Assembly (NCBI RefSeq): GCF_026242055.1
Contig: NZ_JAPJDL010000001.1
Location: 310,001-374,000 of the forward strand
Length of the DNA stretch: 64,000 nucleotides
Reading direction: 5' to 3'
Origin: Lentzea sp. NEAU-D7
Lineage (GTDB): Bacteria; Actinomycetota; Actinomycetes; Mycobacteriales; Pseudonocardiaceae
The notes under the pieces were generated by a model. That model made no database searches. It had not been told where the DNA came from and saw only the letters and a program-made list of their open reading frames with translations. This document shows, piece by piece, positions 25,861 to 34,609 of the stretch; position 1 is the stretch's first letter, and every line of letters begins with the position of its first letter. The translations under genes were made by a program, and so were the position numbers.

Positions 25861-27084
25861 CTAGGTGGCGCTGGAAGAAAGCTGCACCTCAGGCGCACCA
25901 CCACCGGCAGCGACCTCACCCAGCCGCACATCCAGCACCTCCGGCGACAACACGTGCCGCACCACCATCGCCGCAGCCCCCAGCGCACCGGCGGTCTCCC
26001 CGGCACCCGAAGCGACGATGCGGAGGTTCTCCGTGGCCAGCGGGAGCGAGCGGCGGTAGATCGACTCGCGCACGCCCGCCAGCAGCATCTCGCCCGCCTC
26101 CGCGAGCAGGCCGCCGATGACCACGAGCGACGGGTTGAACATGCTCACGCAGCCGGCGAGCACCTCGCCGATGTCCCTGCCCGCCTGCCGCACGACACGG
26201 CCCGCCTCGAGGTTGCCCGCCCGGACGAGGGCGACCACGTCGGCCGTCGAGTCCGCGGGGTGGCCCAGGTCGCGCAGCTTCGCGGCCAGCGCGGGGCCGG
26301 CGGCGACGGCTTCCAGGCAGTCGGTGTTGCCGCAGCGGCAGAGCGCCTCGCCGCCCTCGGGCACCCTGATGTGGCCGAGGTCGCCCGCGGCACCCGCCGC
26401 GCCGCGGTGCAGGACGCCGTTGCTGATCAGGCCCGCGCCGATGCCGGTCGCCGCCTTCACCACGATCATGTGCCGCACGTCCGGGTGCGAGGCGGTGTGC
26501 TCGCCCAGGGCCATGAGGTTGACCTCGTTGTCGACCAGGACCGGCACGCCGAACTCCGCCGCGATCGCCGCCGGAACGTCGAAGCCGTCCCATCCCGGCA
26601 TGATCGGCGGGTTGTTCGGGCGGCCGGTGGAGTGCTCGACCGGGCCCGGCAGGCCGATGCCGACGCCGGCGATCTGCGCGGCGTCGACCTTCAGCAGCAG
26701 CGAGCGCCAGGTCGTGACGAGGAGCGGGAGTATGGCGGCGGGGCCGTCGGCCACGTCGAGGTCCACCTGTTCGACGGCCAGCAGCCGGCACGCCAGGTCC
26801 GAGATGGCGACGGTGGCGTGGGTGGCGCCCACCTCGGCGGCGAGCACGAGGTGGGCGGAGGGGTTGAAGCCGAACCTGCCGGCCGGACGGCCACCGGTCG
26901 ACTCCCCCGTGCCGCTGCCGGTCACCAGCCCGGCCGCCACCAGCAGGTCGAGCCTGGCGCGCACGGTGGAACGGGCGAGGCCGGTCGCGGCCACGATCTC
27001 CGCCCGGGTGCGCGGGCTGCCGTCCATCAGCATGCGCAGCACTGCGGCCGGCGAACCCGCCTCGACACCCAAGGTGCTCTCCAT
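25861..27084 (-). CDS. ROK-family transcriptional repressor of the sugar operon
   Basis: This 407-residue protein has an N-terminal winged helix (RAEIVAATGLARSTVRARLD), then the sugar-kinase-like ROK domain. That domain contains VAISDLACRLLAVEQ, GIGLPGPVEH, DNEVNLMALGEH, GDLGHIRV and the zinc motif CRCGNTDCLEA. It is the last gene of a minus-strand run beginning with an ABC transporter, 42 bp after the isomerase gene. It therefore most likely represses that operon and responds to the imported sugar or its derivative. The GxGxG/Asp kinase residues are partly kept, but regulation is the expected role given the HTH. Its C-terminal coding tail is duplicated downstream. Confidence 0.88.
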   Translation of the reverse strand: MESTLGVEAGSPAAVLRMLMDGSPRTRAEIVAATGLARSTVRARLDLLVAAGLVTGSGTGESTGGRPAGRFGFNPSAHLVLAAEVGATHATVAISDLACRLLAVEQVDLDVADGPAAILPLLVTTWRSLLLKVDAAQIAGVGIGLPGPVEHSTGRPNNPPIMPGWDGFDVPAAIAAEFGVPVLVDNEVNLMALGEHTASHPDVRHMIVVKAATGIGAGLISNGVLHRGAAGAAGDLGHIRVPEGGEALCRCGNTDCLEAVAAGPALAAKLRDLGHPADSTADVVALVRAGNLEAGRVVRQAGRDIGEVLAGCVSMFNPSLVVIGGLLAEAGEMLLAGVRESIYRRSLPLATENLRIVASGAGETAGALGAAAMVVRHVLSPEVLDVRLGEVAAGGGAPEVQLSSSAT

Positions 27085-27126
27085 CGAACAATTGTCACAT
27101 CGGCACGGACAGGTGTTTCGCGGTCG

Positions 27127-28134
27127 TCACCCGCCGGAGCTGAACGCGGCGTCGAACGAGGCCGACGGCGGGTCGAAGGCGTTGCGGCGGATGAACTCCA
27201 GCGCCTCGGGGGCACCGGTGAGGCGGTCCATCCCCGCGTCCTCCCACTCGACGCTGATCGGGCCGGAGTAGCCGATGGTGTTGAGCATCCGGAACGACTG
27301 CTCCCACGGCACGTCACCGCGTCCGGTCGAGACGAAGTCCCAGCCGCGCCGCGGGTCCCCCCACGCCAGGTGCGAGCCCATCCGGCCGTTGCGGCCGTTG
27401 CCGACCTGGCGCCGGGCGTCCTTGCAGTCGACGTGGTAGATCCGGTCGCGGAAGTCCCACAGGAACCCGACCGGGTCGAGGTCCTGCCAGACGAAGTGCG
27501 ACGGGTCCCAGTTGAGGCCGAACGCGGGCCGGTGCCCGATCGCCTCCAGCGCCCGGACGGTCGTCCAGTAGTCGTAGGCGATCTCGGACGGGTGGACCTC
27601 GTGCGCGAACCGCACGCCCACCTCGTCGAACACGTCCAGGATCGGGTTCCAGCGGTCGGCGAAGTCCTGGTAGCCCGCGTCGATCATCGAGGCGGGCGCC
27701 GGCGGGAACATCGCGACGGTCTTCCAGATCGACGAGCCGGTGAACCCCACGACGGTGTCGACGCCGAGCCTGGCCGCGGCCCGCGCGGTCGCCTTCATCT
27801 CCTCCGCCGCCCGCTGCCGCACCCCCTCGGGGTCCCCGTCGCCCCAGTTGCGGGCGGACAGGATGCCCTGGTGCCGCTCGTCGATGGGGTCGTCGCAGAC
27901 GGCCTGGCCGGTGAGGTGGTTGGAGATCGTCCACACCTTCAGGTCGTGCTTGGCGAGGATCGCGAGCCGGTCCGCGACGTAGTCGTCGTCCTCCGCGGCC
28001 CGCCACGGGTCGAGGTGGTCGCCCCAGCAGGCGATCTCCAGGCCGTCGTAGCCCCAGCCCGAGGCCAGCCGGCAGACCTCCTCGAACGGCAGGTCGGCCC
28101 ACTGGCCGGTGAACAGCGTGATCGGACGTGCCAT
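27127..28134 (-). CDS. TIM-barrel sugar isomerase/epimerase (AP2EC/IolE-like)
   Basis: The protein has 335 residues, starting at ATG 28134 after GAGGAGACGG. It belongs to the xylose-isomerase-like TIM-barrel family: [61 protein letters not shown] and [12 protein letters not shown] supply the Glu/Asp/His metal ligands. Paired with a Gfo/Idh/MocA dehydrogenase it probably handles a keto-sugar or keto-inositol intermediate. The exact substrate cannot be set. Confidence 0.8.
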   Translation of the reverse strand: MARPITLFTGQWADLPFEEVCRLASGWGYDGLEIACWGDHLDPWRAAEDDDYVADRLAILAKHDLKVWTISNHLTGQAVCDDPIDERHQGILSARNWGDGDPEGVRQRAAEEMKATARAAARLGVDTVVGFTGSSIWKTVAMFPPAPASMIDAGYQDFADRWNPILDVFDEVGVRFAHEVHPSEIAYDYWTTVRALEAIGHRPAFGLNWDPSHFVWQDLDPVGFLWDFRDRIYHVDCKDARRQVGNGRNGRMGSHLAWGDPRRGWDFVSTGRGDVPWEQSFRMLNTIGYSGPISVEWEDAGMDRLTGAPEALEFIRRNAFDPPSASFDAAFSSGG

Positions 28135-28148
28135 TTCCCGTCTCCTCC

Positions 28149-29312
28149 TCAAACCTGCTGCCACGTGCCGGACTCCGCGCTCGCCTCGACGGCGGCGAGG
28201 ACGCGCTGCACCCGCAGTCCGTCGTCGAACGTCGGTGCGGGGTCGGTGCCCGCGGCCACCGCCCGCACGAAGTCGACGGCCTGGTGGGTGAACGCGTGCT
28301 CGTACCCCAGGCCGTGCCCGGCGGGCCACCAGGCACCCACGTACGGGTGCTCCGGCTCGGTCACCACGATCCGGCGGAACCCCGCGACGGCGGAGTCCTC
28401 GGTGCCGTCGAAGAACTGCAGCACGTTCATGTCCTCGAAGTCGAACGCCAGGCTGCCCGCCGAGCCGTTGATCTCGATGCGCAGCGCGTTCTTGCGGCCG
28501 TTGGCGAAGCGAGTGGCCTCGAACGAGCCGAGCGCGCCACCGGCGAAGCGCGCCAGGAACAGTGCCGCGTCGTCCACGGTGACCGGCCCGGTCCGGTCGG
28601 ACGCCGTGCCGGACAGCCCGGAGTGGCTGACCGCCAGCGGACGCTCCGGCACGAACGTCACCAGCGTCCCCATCACCTCGCTGATGGTGTCGCCGAGGAC
28701 GAACTGGGCGGCGTCCACGATGTGCGCGCCGATGTCGCCCAGCGCGCCGGAGCCCGCCTTCTCCTTGTCCAGCCGCCACGACAGCGGTGCGGCCGGGTCC
28801 ACGATCCAGTCCTGCAGGTACTGGGCGCGCACGTGGTGGATGCGCCCCAGCCTGCCCTGGGCGACCAGGTCGCGGGCGAGGCCCAGGGCGGGCACCCGCC
28901 GGTAGCTGAACCCGACCATGGCCCGCACCCCGCGCTGCGCGGCGCGGTGTGCGGCCTCGGCCATGGCGACGGCCTCGGCGACGCTGTTGGCCATCGGCTT
29001 CTCGCACAACACGTGCTTGCCCGCGTCGAGGGCGGCGACCGCGATCTCCGCGTGCGTGTCACCCGGCGTGCAGATGTCCACCACGTGCACGTCGTCGCGG
29101 TCCAGCACGGACTTCCAGTCGGTCACGGCCTCCGCCCAGCCGAGGCGTTCGGCGGCGGCCGCGGTGCGCTCGGCGTCGCGGCCGCAGAGCACGGACATCA
29201 CCGGTCGCAGCGGCAGGTCGAAGAAGCGCGGCGCGACCCGCCACGCCTGGGAGTGCGCCGCTCCCATGAAGGCGTGGCCGATCATCGCGATGCCCAGCTC
29301 CGGGGTCGTCAC
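28149..29312 (-). CDS. Gfo/Idh/MocA-family NAD(P)-dependent oxidoreductase
   Basis: This 387-residue protein has an N-terminal Rossmann fold ([20 protein letters not shown] as dinucleotide loop) and the conserved [12 protein letters not shown] with the catalytic-side lysine. A C-terminal alpha/beta substrate domain has [13 protein letters not shown] (the Asp/His pair). The family oxidises sugars or inositols. It is 14 bp upstream of the TIM-barrel gene and 20 bp downstream of the binding-protein gene, firmly within the carbohydrate operon. Confidence 0.88.
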   Translation of the reverse strand: MTTPELGIAMIGHAFMGAAHSQAWRVAPRFFDLPLRPVMSVLCGRDAERTAAAAERLGWAEAVTDWKSVLDRDDVHVVDICTPGDTHAEIAVAALDAGKHVLCEKPMANSVAEAVAMAEAAHRAAQRGVRAMVGFSYRRVPALGLARDLVAQGRLGRIHHVRAQYLQDWIVDPAAPLSWRLDKEKAGSGALGDIGAHIVDAAQFVLGDTISEVMGTLVTFVPERPLAVSHSGLSGTASDRTGPVTVDDAALFLARFAGGALGSFEATRFANGRKNALRIEINGSAGSLAFDFEDMNVLQFFDGTEDSAVAGFRRIVVTEPEHPYVGAWWPAGHGLGYEHAFTHQAVDFVRAVAAGTDPAPTFDDGLRVQRVLAAVEASAESGTWQQV

Positions 29313-29332
29313 AATGCGGTCCTCTCGGTTTC

Positions 29333-30367
29333 TCAGGACTCGAAGGCGGTCGGCAGGTAGCGGTCGACGTTGTCCTTCGTGACGACCGGGGCGTAGAGCT
29401 GGACCTGCCGGGGGATCTCCACCTCGACCAGGTCGCCGAGGCTCTTGTTCTGCACGGCGAGCCGCGCGAGCCGGATGCCGTCGGCGCCCTGGGTGGACGG
29501 GTAGATCACGGTCGCCTTGTGCGGGCCGTTGTCCGCCTTGATCTCGCGCATCACGTTCGCCGATCCCGCGCCGCCGACCATGAAGAACTCGCTGCGGCCG
29601 GAGTTCTTGATGGCGGCGGTGACGCCGACGCCCTGGTCGTCGTCGTGGTTCCAGAGGGCGTCGATCTTGGGTGCGGCCTGCAGCAGGTTCGCGGCGGCCC
29701 GCTCACCGCTCTCCACGGTGAACTCGGCGGCGACGCGGTTGCTGACCTTCAGCCCGCAGCCCGCGAGCGCCTCCGCGAAGCCCTTGCTGCGGTCCTGGGT
29801 CAGCGGCAGCGAGTCGATGCCGGCGATCTCCGCGACCACGGAGCCCGGCTTGTCCTTGAGCCGCTCGCAGACGTACGTGCCGGCGGACACGCCCATGCCG
29901 TAGTTGTCGCCGAGCACGGTGGACCGCGCGGCGAACGGGCTGTCGAACTGGCGGTCGACGTTGATCACGGTGATGCCGGCCTTCATGGCCTTCAGCGCGA
30001 CCGGGGTGAGCGCCGCGCCGTCGAACGGCAGCAGGACGATCGCGTCCACCTTGTCGTTGATGAACGTCTCGACCTGGCTGATCTGGAGGTTGGGGTCGTT
30101 GGTGCCCTCGACGACGCGCAGCTCGACGTCGGAGTACTTGCCGGCCTCCTTCTTGGCGGCGTCGGTGATCGCGGCCATCCAGCCGTGGTCGGCGGCCGGG
30201 GCCGAGAAGCCGATGACGACCTTCTTGCCCGGCTCGTCGTTGGCGACCTTGACACCGCCGCCCTGGTTCCCGCCGCCCTGGGGCTCGGGGGTGTTGCCCG
30301 TGCACGCGGTGAGCGCGACGCCGAGGGTCAGCACGGCGGCGAATCGGACGACTCTCTTGTGTTGCAT
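29333..30367 (-). CDS. Sugar ABC transporter substrate-binding lipoprotein
   Basis: This 344-residue type I periplasmic-binding protein starts MQHKRVVRFAAVLTLGVALT with lipobox LTAC-T (Cys about 22) and a Gly/Gln-rich tether. The mature protein shows KVVIGFSAPAADHGWMAAI, VDAIVLLPFDGAALTPVA and NHDDDQGVGVTAAIK, typical of ribose/xylose/inositol binders of the RbsB group. It lies 42 bp after the permease gene and delivers the ligand to it. Confidence 0.9.
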   Translation of the reverse strand: MQHKRVVRFAAVLTLGVALTACTGNTPEPQGGGNQGGGVKVANDEPGKKVVIGFSAPAADHGWMAAITDAAKKEAGKYSDVELRVVEGTNDPNLQISQVETFINDKVDAIVLLPFDGAALTPVALKAMKAGITVINVDRQFDSPFAARSTVLGDNYGMGVSAGTYVCERLKDKPGSVVAEIAGIDSLPLTQDRSKGFAEALAGCGLKVSNRVAAEFTVESGERAAANLLQAAPKIDALWNHDDDQGVGVTAAIKNSGRSEFFMVGGAGSANVMREIKADNGPHKATVIYPSTQGADGIRLARLAVQNKSLGDLVEVEIPRQVQLYAPVVTKDNVDRYLPTAFES

Positions 30368-30409
30368 GGGTTTCTATCTCCTCGGAGTGCGGCGGTGGTG
30401 GTCGCGGCC

Positions 30410-31438
30410 TCAAGCGCCGCTGCGTCGGGCGAGCCGCTGCTGGAGGAGGACGGCGACCACGATGATCGCGCCCTTTGCGACGGCCTGGGCGGAGATGGAG
30501 AGGTTGTTGAGGGTGAAGACGTTCGACAGCGTGGTGAAGATCAGGACGCCGAAGACGGTGCCGGCGATCGTGCCGCGGCCACCCGACAGCAGCGTTCCGC
30601 CGATCACGACCGCGGCGATCGCGTCGAGCTCGTACAGGCCGCCGTGGGTCGCGCTGCCGGTCGTGGTGCGGGCGATGAGCATGACGGCGGCGAGGCCGCA
30701 GCACAGGCCGAGCAGCGAGTAGAGCATCACGGTGTGGCGCCGCACGTCGATGCCGGCCAGCCGCGCCGCCTCCGGGTTGCCGCCGACGGCGAACGTCCGC
30801 CGCCCGAACGTGGTCCGGTTGAGCAGCACCCACCCGCCGACGGCGACCAGCGCGAAGATCACGACGAGCACCGGGATCCCGAGCACCGAGGCGTCGAAGA
30901 ACGCGGCGAAGCCCGGCACGTTCACGATCTGCGTCTTGCGGTTGGAGATGATCTCCGCGAGACCGCGGGCGGCGGCCAGGCTCGCCAGGGTCGCGATGAA
31001 CGCCACGACCCGGCCGTAGGCGATGAGCGCGCCGTTGACCAGTCCGCACGCACCGCCCACCAGCAAGGCGGTGAACACCATGACGATCCAGTGCGAGTCG
31101 TTCGCGATCCCCTGCGTGGCAAGGGTCGTCGCCCACACCGAGGAGAGCGCGACGATCGCGCCCACCGACAGGTCGATGCCGCCACCGGTGATCACGAACG
31201 TCATGCCGATGCTGACGACGCCGATCACCGCGGCGAGCCGCAGGATGGTGAGCAGGTTGTCGACGTCGGCGAACCGGTCCCCAGCGGTGACCACACCGCC
31301 GATGCACAACAGGACCAGTGCGACCACGAGGCCGGTGTTGCGCCCGGCCGCGGAGCCGAGCAACGCCGAGATGCCGGACTCCTTCCCGACCGGGGGCGTC
31401 TGCTTCTGCGCGGGCACGGCGGCGGTGTCCTCGCTCAT
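30410..31438 (-). CDS. Sugar ABC transporter permease (RbsC-like)
   Basis: The protein has 342 residues and 8-10 membrane segments. It carries the RbsC-type signature GIDLSVGAIVALSSV, AAVVIGGTLLSGGRGTIAGT and GRRTFAVGGNPEAARLAGI (the cytoplasmic coupling loop). ATG 31438 overlaps the ATPase stop by 4 bp, so the two are translationally coupled. A single permease gene implies a homodimeric channel. Confidence 0.9.
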   Translation of the reverse strand: MSEDTAAVPAQKQTPPVGKESGISALLGSAAGRNTGLVVALVLLCIGGVVTAGDRFADVDNLLTILRLAAVIGVVSIGMTFVITGGGIDLSVGAIVALSSVWATTLATQGIANDSHWIVMVFTALLVGGACGLVNGALIAYGRVVAFIATLASLAAARGLAEIISNRKTQIVNVPGFAAFFDASVLGIPVLVVIFALVAVGGWVLLNRTTFGRRTFAVGGNPEAARLAGIDVRRHTVMLYSLLGLCCGLAAVMLIARTTTGSATHGGLYELDAIAAVVIGGTLLSGGRGTIAGTVFGVLIFTTLSNVFTLNNLSISAQAVAKGAIIVVAVLLQQRLARRSGA

Positions 31439-32958
31439 GCTGGTTGTCCTTCCATGACCAGGTCGAGGACCCGGGACTCGTCGATCTCGTCGGCCGGGCC
31501 GTCGTGCACCACGCGGCCCTCGCGCACCACCAGGACCCGGTCGGCCAGGCCCAGCACCTCTTCGACGTCGCTGGACACGACGACCACGGCGACACCGGAG
31601 TCGGCCAGCTGACGGACGAGCTCGTAGATCTCGCTGCGCGCGCCCACGTCCACGCCGCGGGTGGGTTCGTCCAGCAGCAGCACCCGGCACTCGCGCAGCA
31701 GCCACCGCGCGAGCACGACCTTCTGCTGGTTGCCTCCGGACAGGCCGCGCACCACGCGGTCGACGCCGGCCGGGCGGACGTCCAGCGCCTCGGTGAGCTT
31801 GGTGGAGCGGGCGCGTTCGGCGCGGTCGTCCAGGAACCCGAACTTCGCGAACGACGACATCGACGAGACGGTGATGTTGCGGTACACGGCCTGGTCCAGC
31901 AGCAAGCCCTGGCTCTTGCGCTCCTCGGGGCACAACCCCATCCCCGCGCGCACGGCAGCGCCTACGCTTCCTCGTCGCAAGCGCCTGCCGTCGACCTCGA
32001 CCGTGCCCTCCGCCGCCTTGCGCGCGCCGTAGACGGTCTCCAGGATCTCCGAACGCCCCGATCCCACGAGACCGGCGAGCCCGACCACCTCACCGGCGCG
32101 GACGGTGAGGTCCACGCCGGCGAAGCGGTCGCCGTCGGCCAGTCCGCGCACCACCAGCACCTCGGGCGCGGCCGGGTCGACCGGTGCCCGCTGCGGGTAC
32201 ACGTTGTCCAGCACCCGCCCGGTCATCAGCGAGATCAGCTCCGAGGTCTTCACCTCGCGCGCGGGCAGACCTGTCGCGACGGTGCGGCCGTCCTTGAGGA
32301 CGGTCACCCGGTCGCCGATCTCCCTGATCTCGGCCAGCCGGTGCGAGATGTAGATCACCGCCACCCCCTGGGCGGTGAGCTCCCTGATGACACCGAACAG
32401 GACCCGCACCTCGTCCGGGTCCAGCACGGCCGACGGCTCGTCCATGATCAGCAGCTGCCCGTCCAGCGACAGCGCCCGCGCCATGCTGACGACCTGCTGG
32501 TGCGCCACCGACAACCGGCCGACGTCGCGGTCGGGCGAGATGTCCCTGTGCCCCAGGCGGTCGAGCAGCGCGCGGGTCCTGCGGCGCGCCTCAGCCCGCC
32601 GGCTGAAGCCCGCTGTGGACAGTTCGTGGCCGAGGAACACGTTGTCCGCCACGGACAACCCGGCCACGAGGTCGAGTTCCTGGTAGATGGCGGCCACACC
32701 GCTGCGCATCGCGGCCGTCGGGTTGCCGAACTCCACGACCTCGCCGCGCCAGCGGATCTCGCCCTCGTCGGGGCGGTGCGCGCCGGACAGCACCTTGATC
32801 AGCGTCGACTTGCCCGCGCCGTTCTGCCCGAGCAGGCAGTGGACCTCCCCCGCGCGGACGTCGAAGTCCACACCTCCCAGCGCGGTCACGCCGGGAAAGC
32901 GCTTCACCAGCCCCTGCACGGACAGCAGCGCGTTCGCACGCGCGGGCGAGCTCGTCAT
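31435..32958 (-). CDS. Sugar ABC transporter ATPase (RbsA-like, two NBDs)
   Basis: This 507-residue tandem ATPase has a first domain with GQNGAGKSTLIKVLSG (Walker A), LSVAHQQVVSMARAL and LLIMDEPSAVLD (Walker B). The second domain has degenerate GLVGSGRSEILETVYG, the signature LSGGNQQKVVLARWL and VLLLDEPTRGVDVG. The asymmetric second Walker A is normal for RbsA/MglA proteins. It is the first gene of the six-gene operon; ATG 32958 follows CGGAGGACTCG. The upstream 186-bp divergent gap holds an inverted repeat at 33106-33124. Confidence 0.92.
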   Translation of the reverse strand: MTSSPARANALLSVQGLVKRFPGVTALGGVDFDVRAGEVHCLLGQNGAGKSTLIKVLSGAHRPDEGEIRWRGEVVEFGNPTAAMRSGVAAIYQELDLVAGLSVADNVFLGHELSTAGFSRRAEARRRTRALLDRLGHRDISPDRDVGRLSVAHQQVVSMARALSLDGQLLIMDEPSAVLDPDEVRVLFGVIRELTAQGVAVIYISHRLAEIREIGDRVTVLKDGRTVATGLPAREVKTSELISLMTGRVLDNVYPQRAPVDPAAPEVLVVRGLADGDRFAGVDLTVRAGEVVGLAGLVGSGRSEILETVYGARKAAEGTVEVDGRRLRRGSVGAAVRAGMGLCPEERKSQGLLLDQAVYRNITVSSMSSFAKFGFLDDRAERARSTKLTEALDVRPAGVDRVVRGLSGGNQQKVVLARWLLRECRVLLLDEPTRGVDVGARSEIYELVRQLADSGVAVVVVSSDVEEVLGLADRVLVVREGRVVHDGPADEIDESRVLDLVMEGQPA

Positions 32959-33105
32959 CGAGTCCTCCGGGGCTCCGGCAACCGTTGTGCCAGAAGGGAA
33001 TTCGGCCTTACCGGAAATGACGCTAATGAGACGTCCCACCTGCGGCAAGATGGTCGGGGTGGCACATATCGGCCATCTTTTTCCTTGACGCGGGCATCCA
33101 CAACC

Positions 33106-33124
33106 GGTCGACAATCGGTCGACC
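33106..33124. promoter_or_regulatory. Inverted repeat GGTCGAC-N5-GTCGACC between sugar operon and dGTPase
   Basis: GGTCGAC (33106-33112) and GTCGACC (33118-33124) are perfect complements with AATCG between. The site lies 20 bp before the dGTPase ATG and 148 bp before the ABC ATPase start. A ROK or LacI-type operator is possible. Confidence 0.35.
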
Positions 33125-33144
33125 ACGGCACGTCACCATGCGCC

Positions 33145-34599
33145 ATGACCAAGGGCGACGGGCACCGTCCCGAACACGAACTGGTACGACTGACCAGTGG
33201 CGACGCGCGCCGCCACGCCAGGCTGGTCGTGCCCCGGCACGCCAGGGGCGCCCAGGACACGCGCTCCGAGGCCCGCCGCGACCGCGACCGGATCCTCTAC
33301 TCGGTCGCCTGGCGCAGGCTCGGCGGTGTCACGCAGGTGGTGACGCCGTTCGAGGACATGGCCCTGATGCACAACAGGCTGACGCACTCCGAGAAGGTCG
33401 TCCAGGTGGCGCGCAGCATCGCCGAACGCCTCCTGCACGACAAGCCGGCGCGCGAGCTCGTCGTCCGGCTCGGCGGCATCGACGCGGACGTGGTCGAAGC
33501 CGCCGCGCTCGCGCACGACCTCGGCCACCCGCCGTTCGGCCACATCGGCGAGATCACGCTCGACAAGGTGGCGCGCGGCCTGTTGCGGCTGCCGGACGGG
33601 TTCGAGGGCAACGCGCAGACCTTCCGCACCGTGCTGATCGGCGAGACGCGCAGCAACGACTACCACGGCCTGAACCTCACCTGCGCCACGCTGGTCGCGA
33701 TCGCCAAGTACCCCTGGCAGCGCGACCCGACCCTCAAGGACGACCACCGCGCCAAGCTGCGCAACGACGCGAACTACCGCAGGCGCTGGCGGAAGTTCAG
33801 CGTGTACCGGTCGGAGAAGGCCGCCTTCGACGAGGCCCGCGAGTTCCTCGACGACATCGAGGGGTTCCTGCCCGACACGCAGTCGCTCGAGGCGTCCATC
33901 ATGGACGTCGCGGACGACATCACCTACGCGATCCACGACCTGGAGGACTTCTACCTCGCCGGCATCCTCGACGTCCGCGCGGTGCTCGACGAGCTGCGCC
34001 TCGACGAGGACGACGGCCTGCTCCGCAAGCTCCGCGACCGGCTCGGCATCGACTACCCCGACTACTTCAGCGAGGACCTGTTCGCCAAGGCGGTCAGGGT
34101 CGTCAAGGACGAGCTCAAGGCGTCGTTCTCCGCGAAGAACGACGGCGGCGTCCAGACCGTCGGACGGGCCCGTTCCGCCGGGTCGAAACTGATCGGCAAG
34201 TACATCAACAGCGTCGAGATCAGCGACGACGTGTTCTGGAAGCACGGCCCGTACATCGCGCTGGACGCGGAAGCGTGGCACGAGGTCCAGCTGCTCAAGG
34301 AGATCACCAAGAACTTCGTCATCAAACGGCCGGACATCGCCCTGCTGCAACGCGGCCAGCAACGAATCCTGCGCGAGCTCGTCAAGTACCTCCTGCGGTG
34401 GAAGAACTCCAACGCCGACTTCAAACGCCTCCCGCGCAGGCTGCGCGACGAGATCACCACGTACGCGCCGAGCGGTGGCAACACCAACCGCTGCATCCTC
34501 GACTACCTCTGCACGCTGACCGACGGCCAGTGCTACGCGCTCTACTACAAGCTGTCCGGATCGCGGCCCGCCGCGTCCCCCATGGACCTCTTCCTGTGA
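33145..34599 (+). CDS. dGTPase-like HD-domain deoxynucleotide triphosphohydrolase
   Basis: This 484-residue protein starts at ATG 33145. The HD metal site is seen as LTHSEKVVQVAR (His), AAALAHDLGHPPFGHIGE (His-Asp) and SIMDVADDITYAIHDLEDF (Asp). QVVTPFEDMALMHNRLTHS matches the N-terminal region of Dgt proteins. The length is close to that of E. coli Dgt (505 residues), longer than the short actinobacterial Dgt. It should hydrolyse dNTPs, mainly dGTP, to the nucleoside and tripolyphosphate. Homologues serve nucleotide-pool balance, and some act against phage; the context gives no decision. No defence genes are adjacent. Confidence 0.85.
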   Translation: MTKGDGHRPEHELVRLTSGDARRHARLVVPRHARGAQDTRSEARRDRDRILYSVAWRRLGGVTQVVTPFEDMALMHNRLTHSEKVVQVARSIAERLLHDKPARELVVRLGGIDADVVEAAALAHDLGHPPFGHIGEITLDKVARGLLRLPDGFEGNAQTFRTVLIGETRSNDYHGLNLTCATLVAIAKYPWQRDPTLKDDHRAKLRNDANYRRRWRKFSVYRSEKAAFDEAREFLDDIEGFLPDTQSLEASIMDVADDITYAIHDLEDFYLAGILDVRAVLDELRLDEDDGLLRKLRDRLGIDYPDYFSEDLFAKAVRVVKDELKASFSAKNDGGVQTVGRARSAGSKLIGKYINSVEISDDVFWKHGPYIALDAEAWHEVQLLKEITKNFVIKRPDIALLQRGQQRILRELVKYLLRWKNSNADFKRLPRRLRDEITTYAPSGGNTNRCILDYLCTLTDGQCYALYYKLSGSRPAASPMDLFL

Positions 34600-34609
34600 G
34601 GAGCAGGGG

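Noticed and set aside
33145..34599. Phage-defence role for the dGTPase
   Set aside because: Possible for the family, but no defence island, toxin or mobile gene is adjacent, so only the enzyme call is made.
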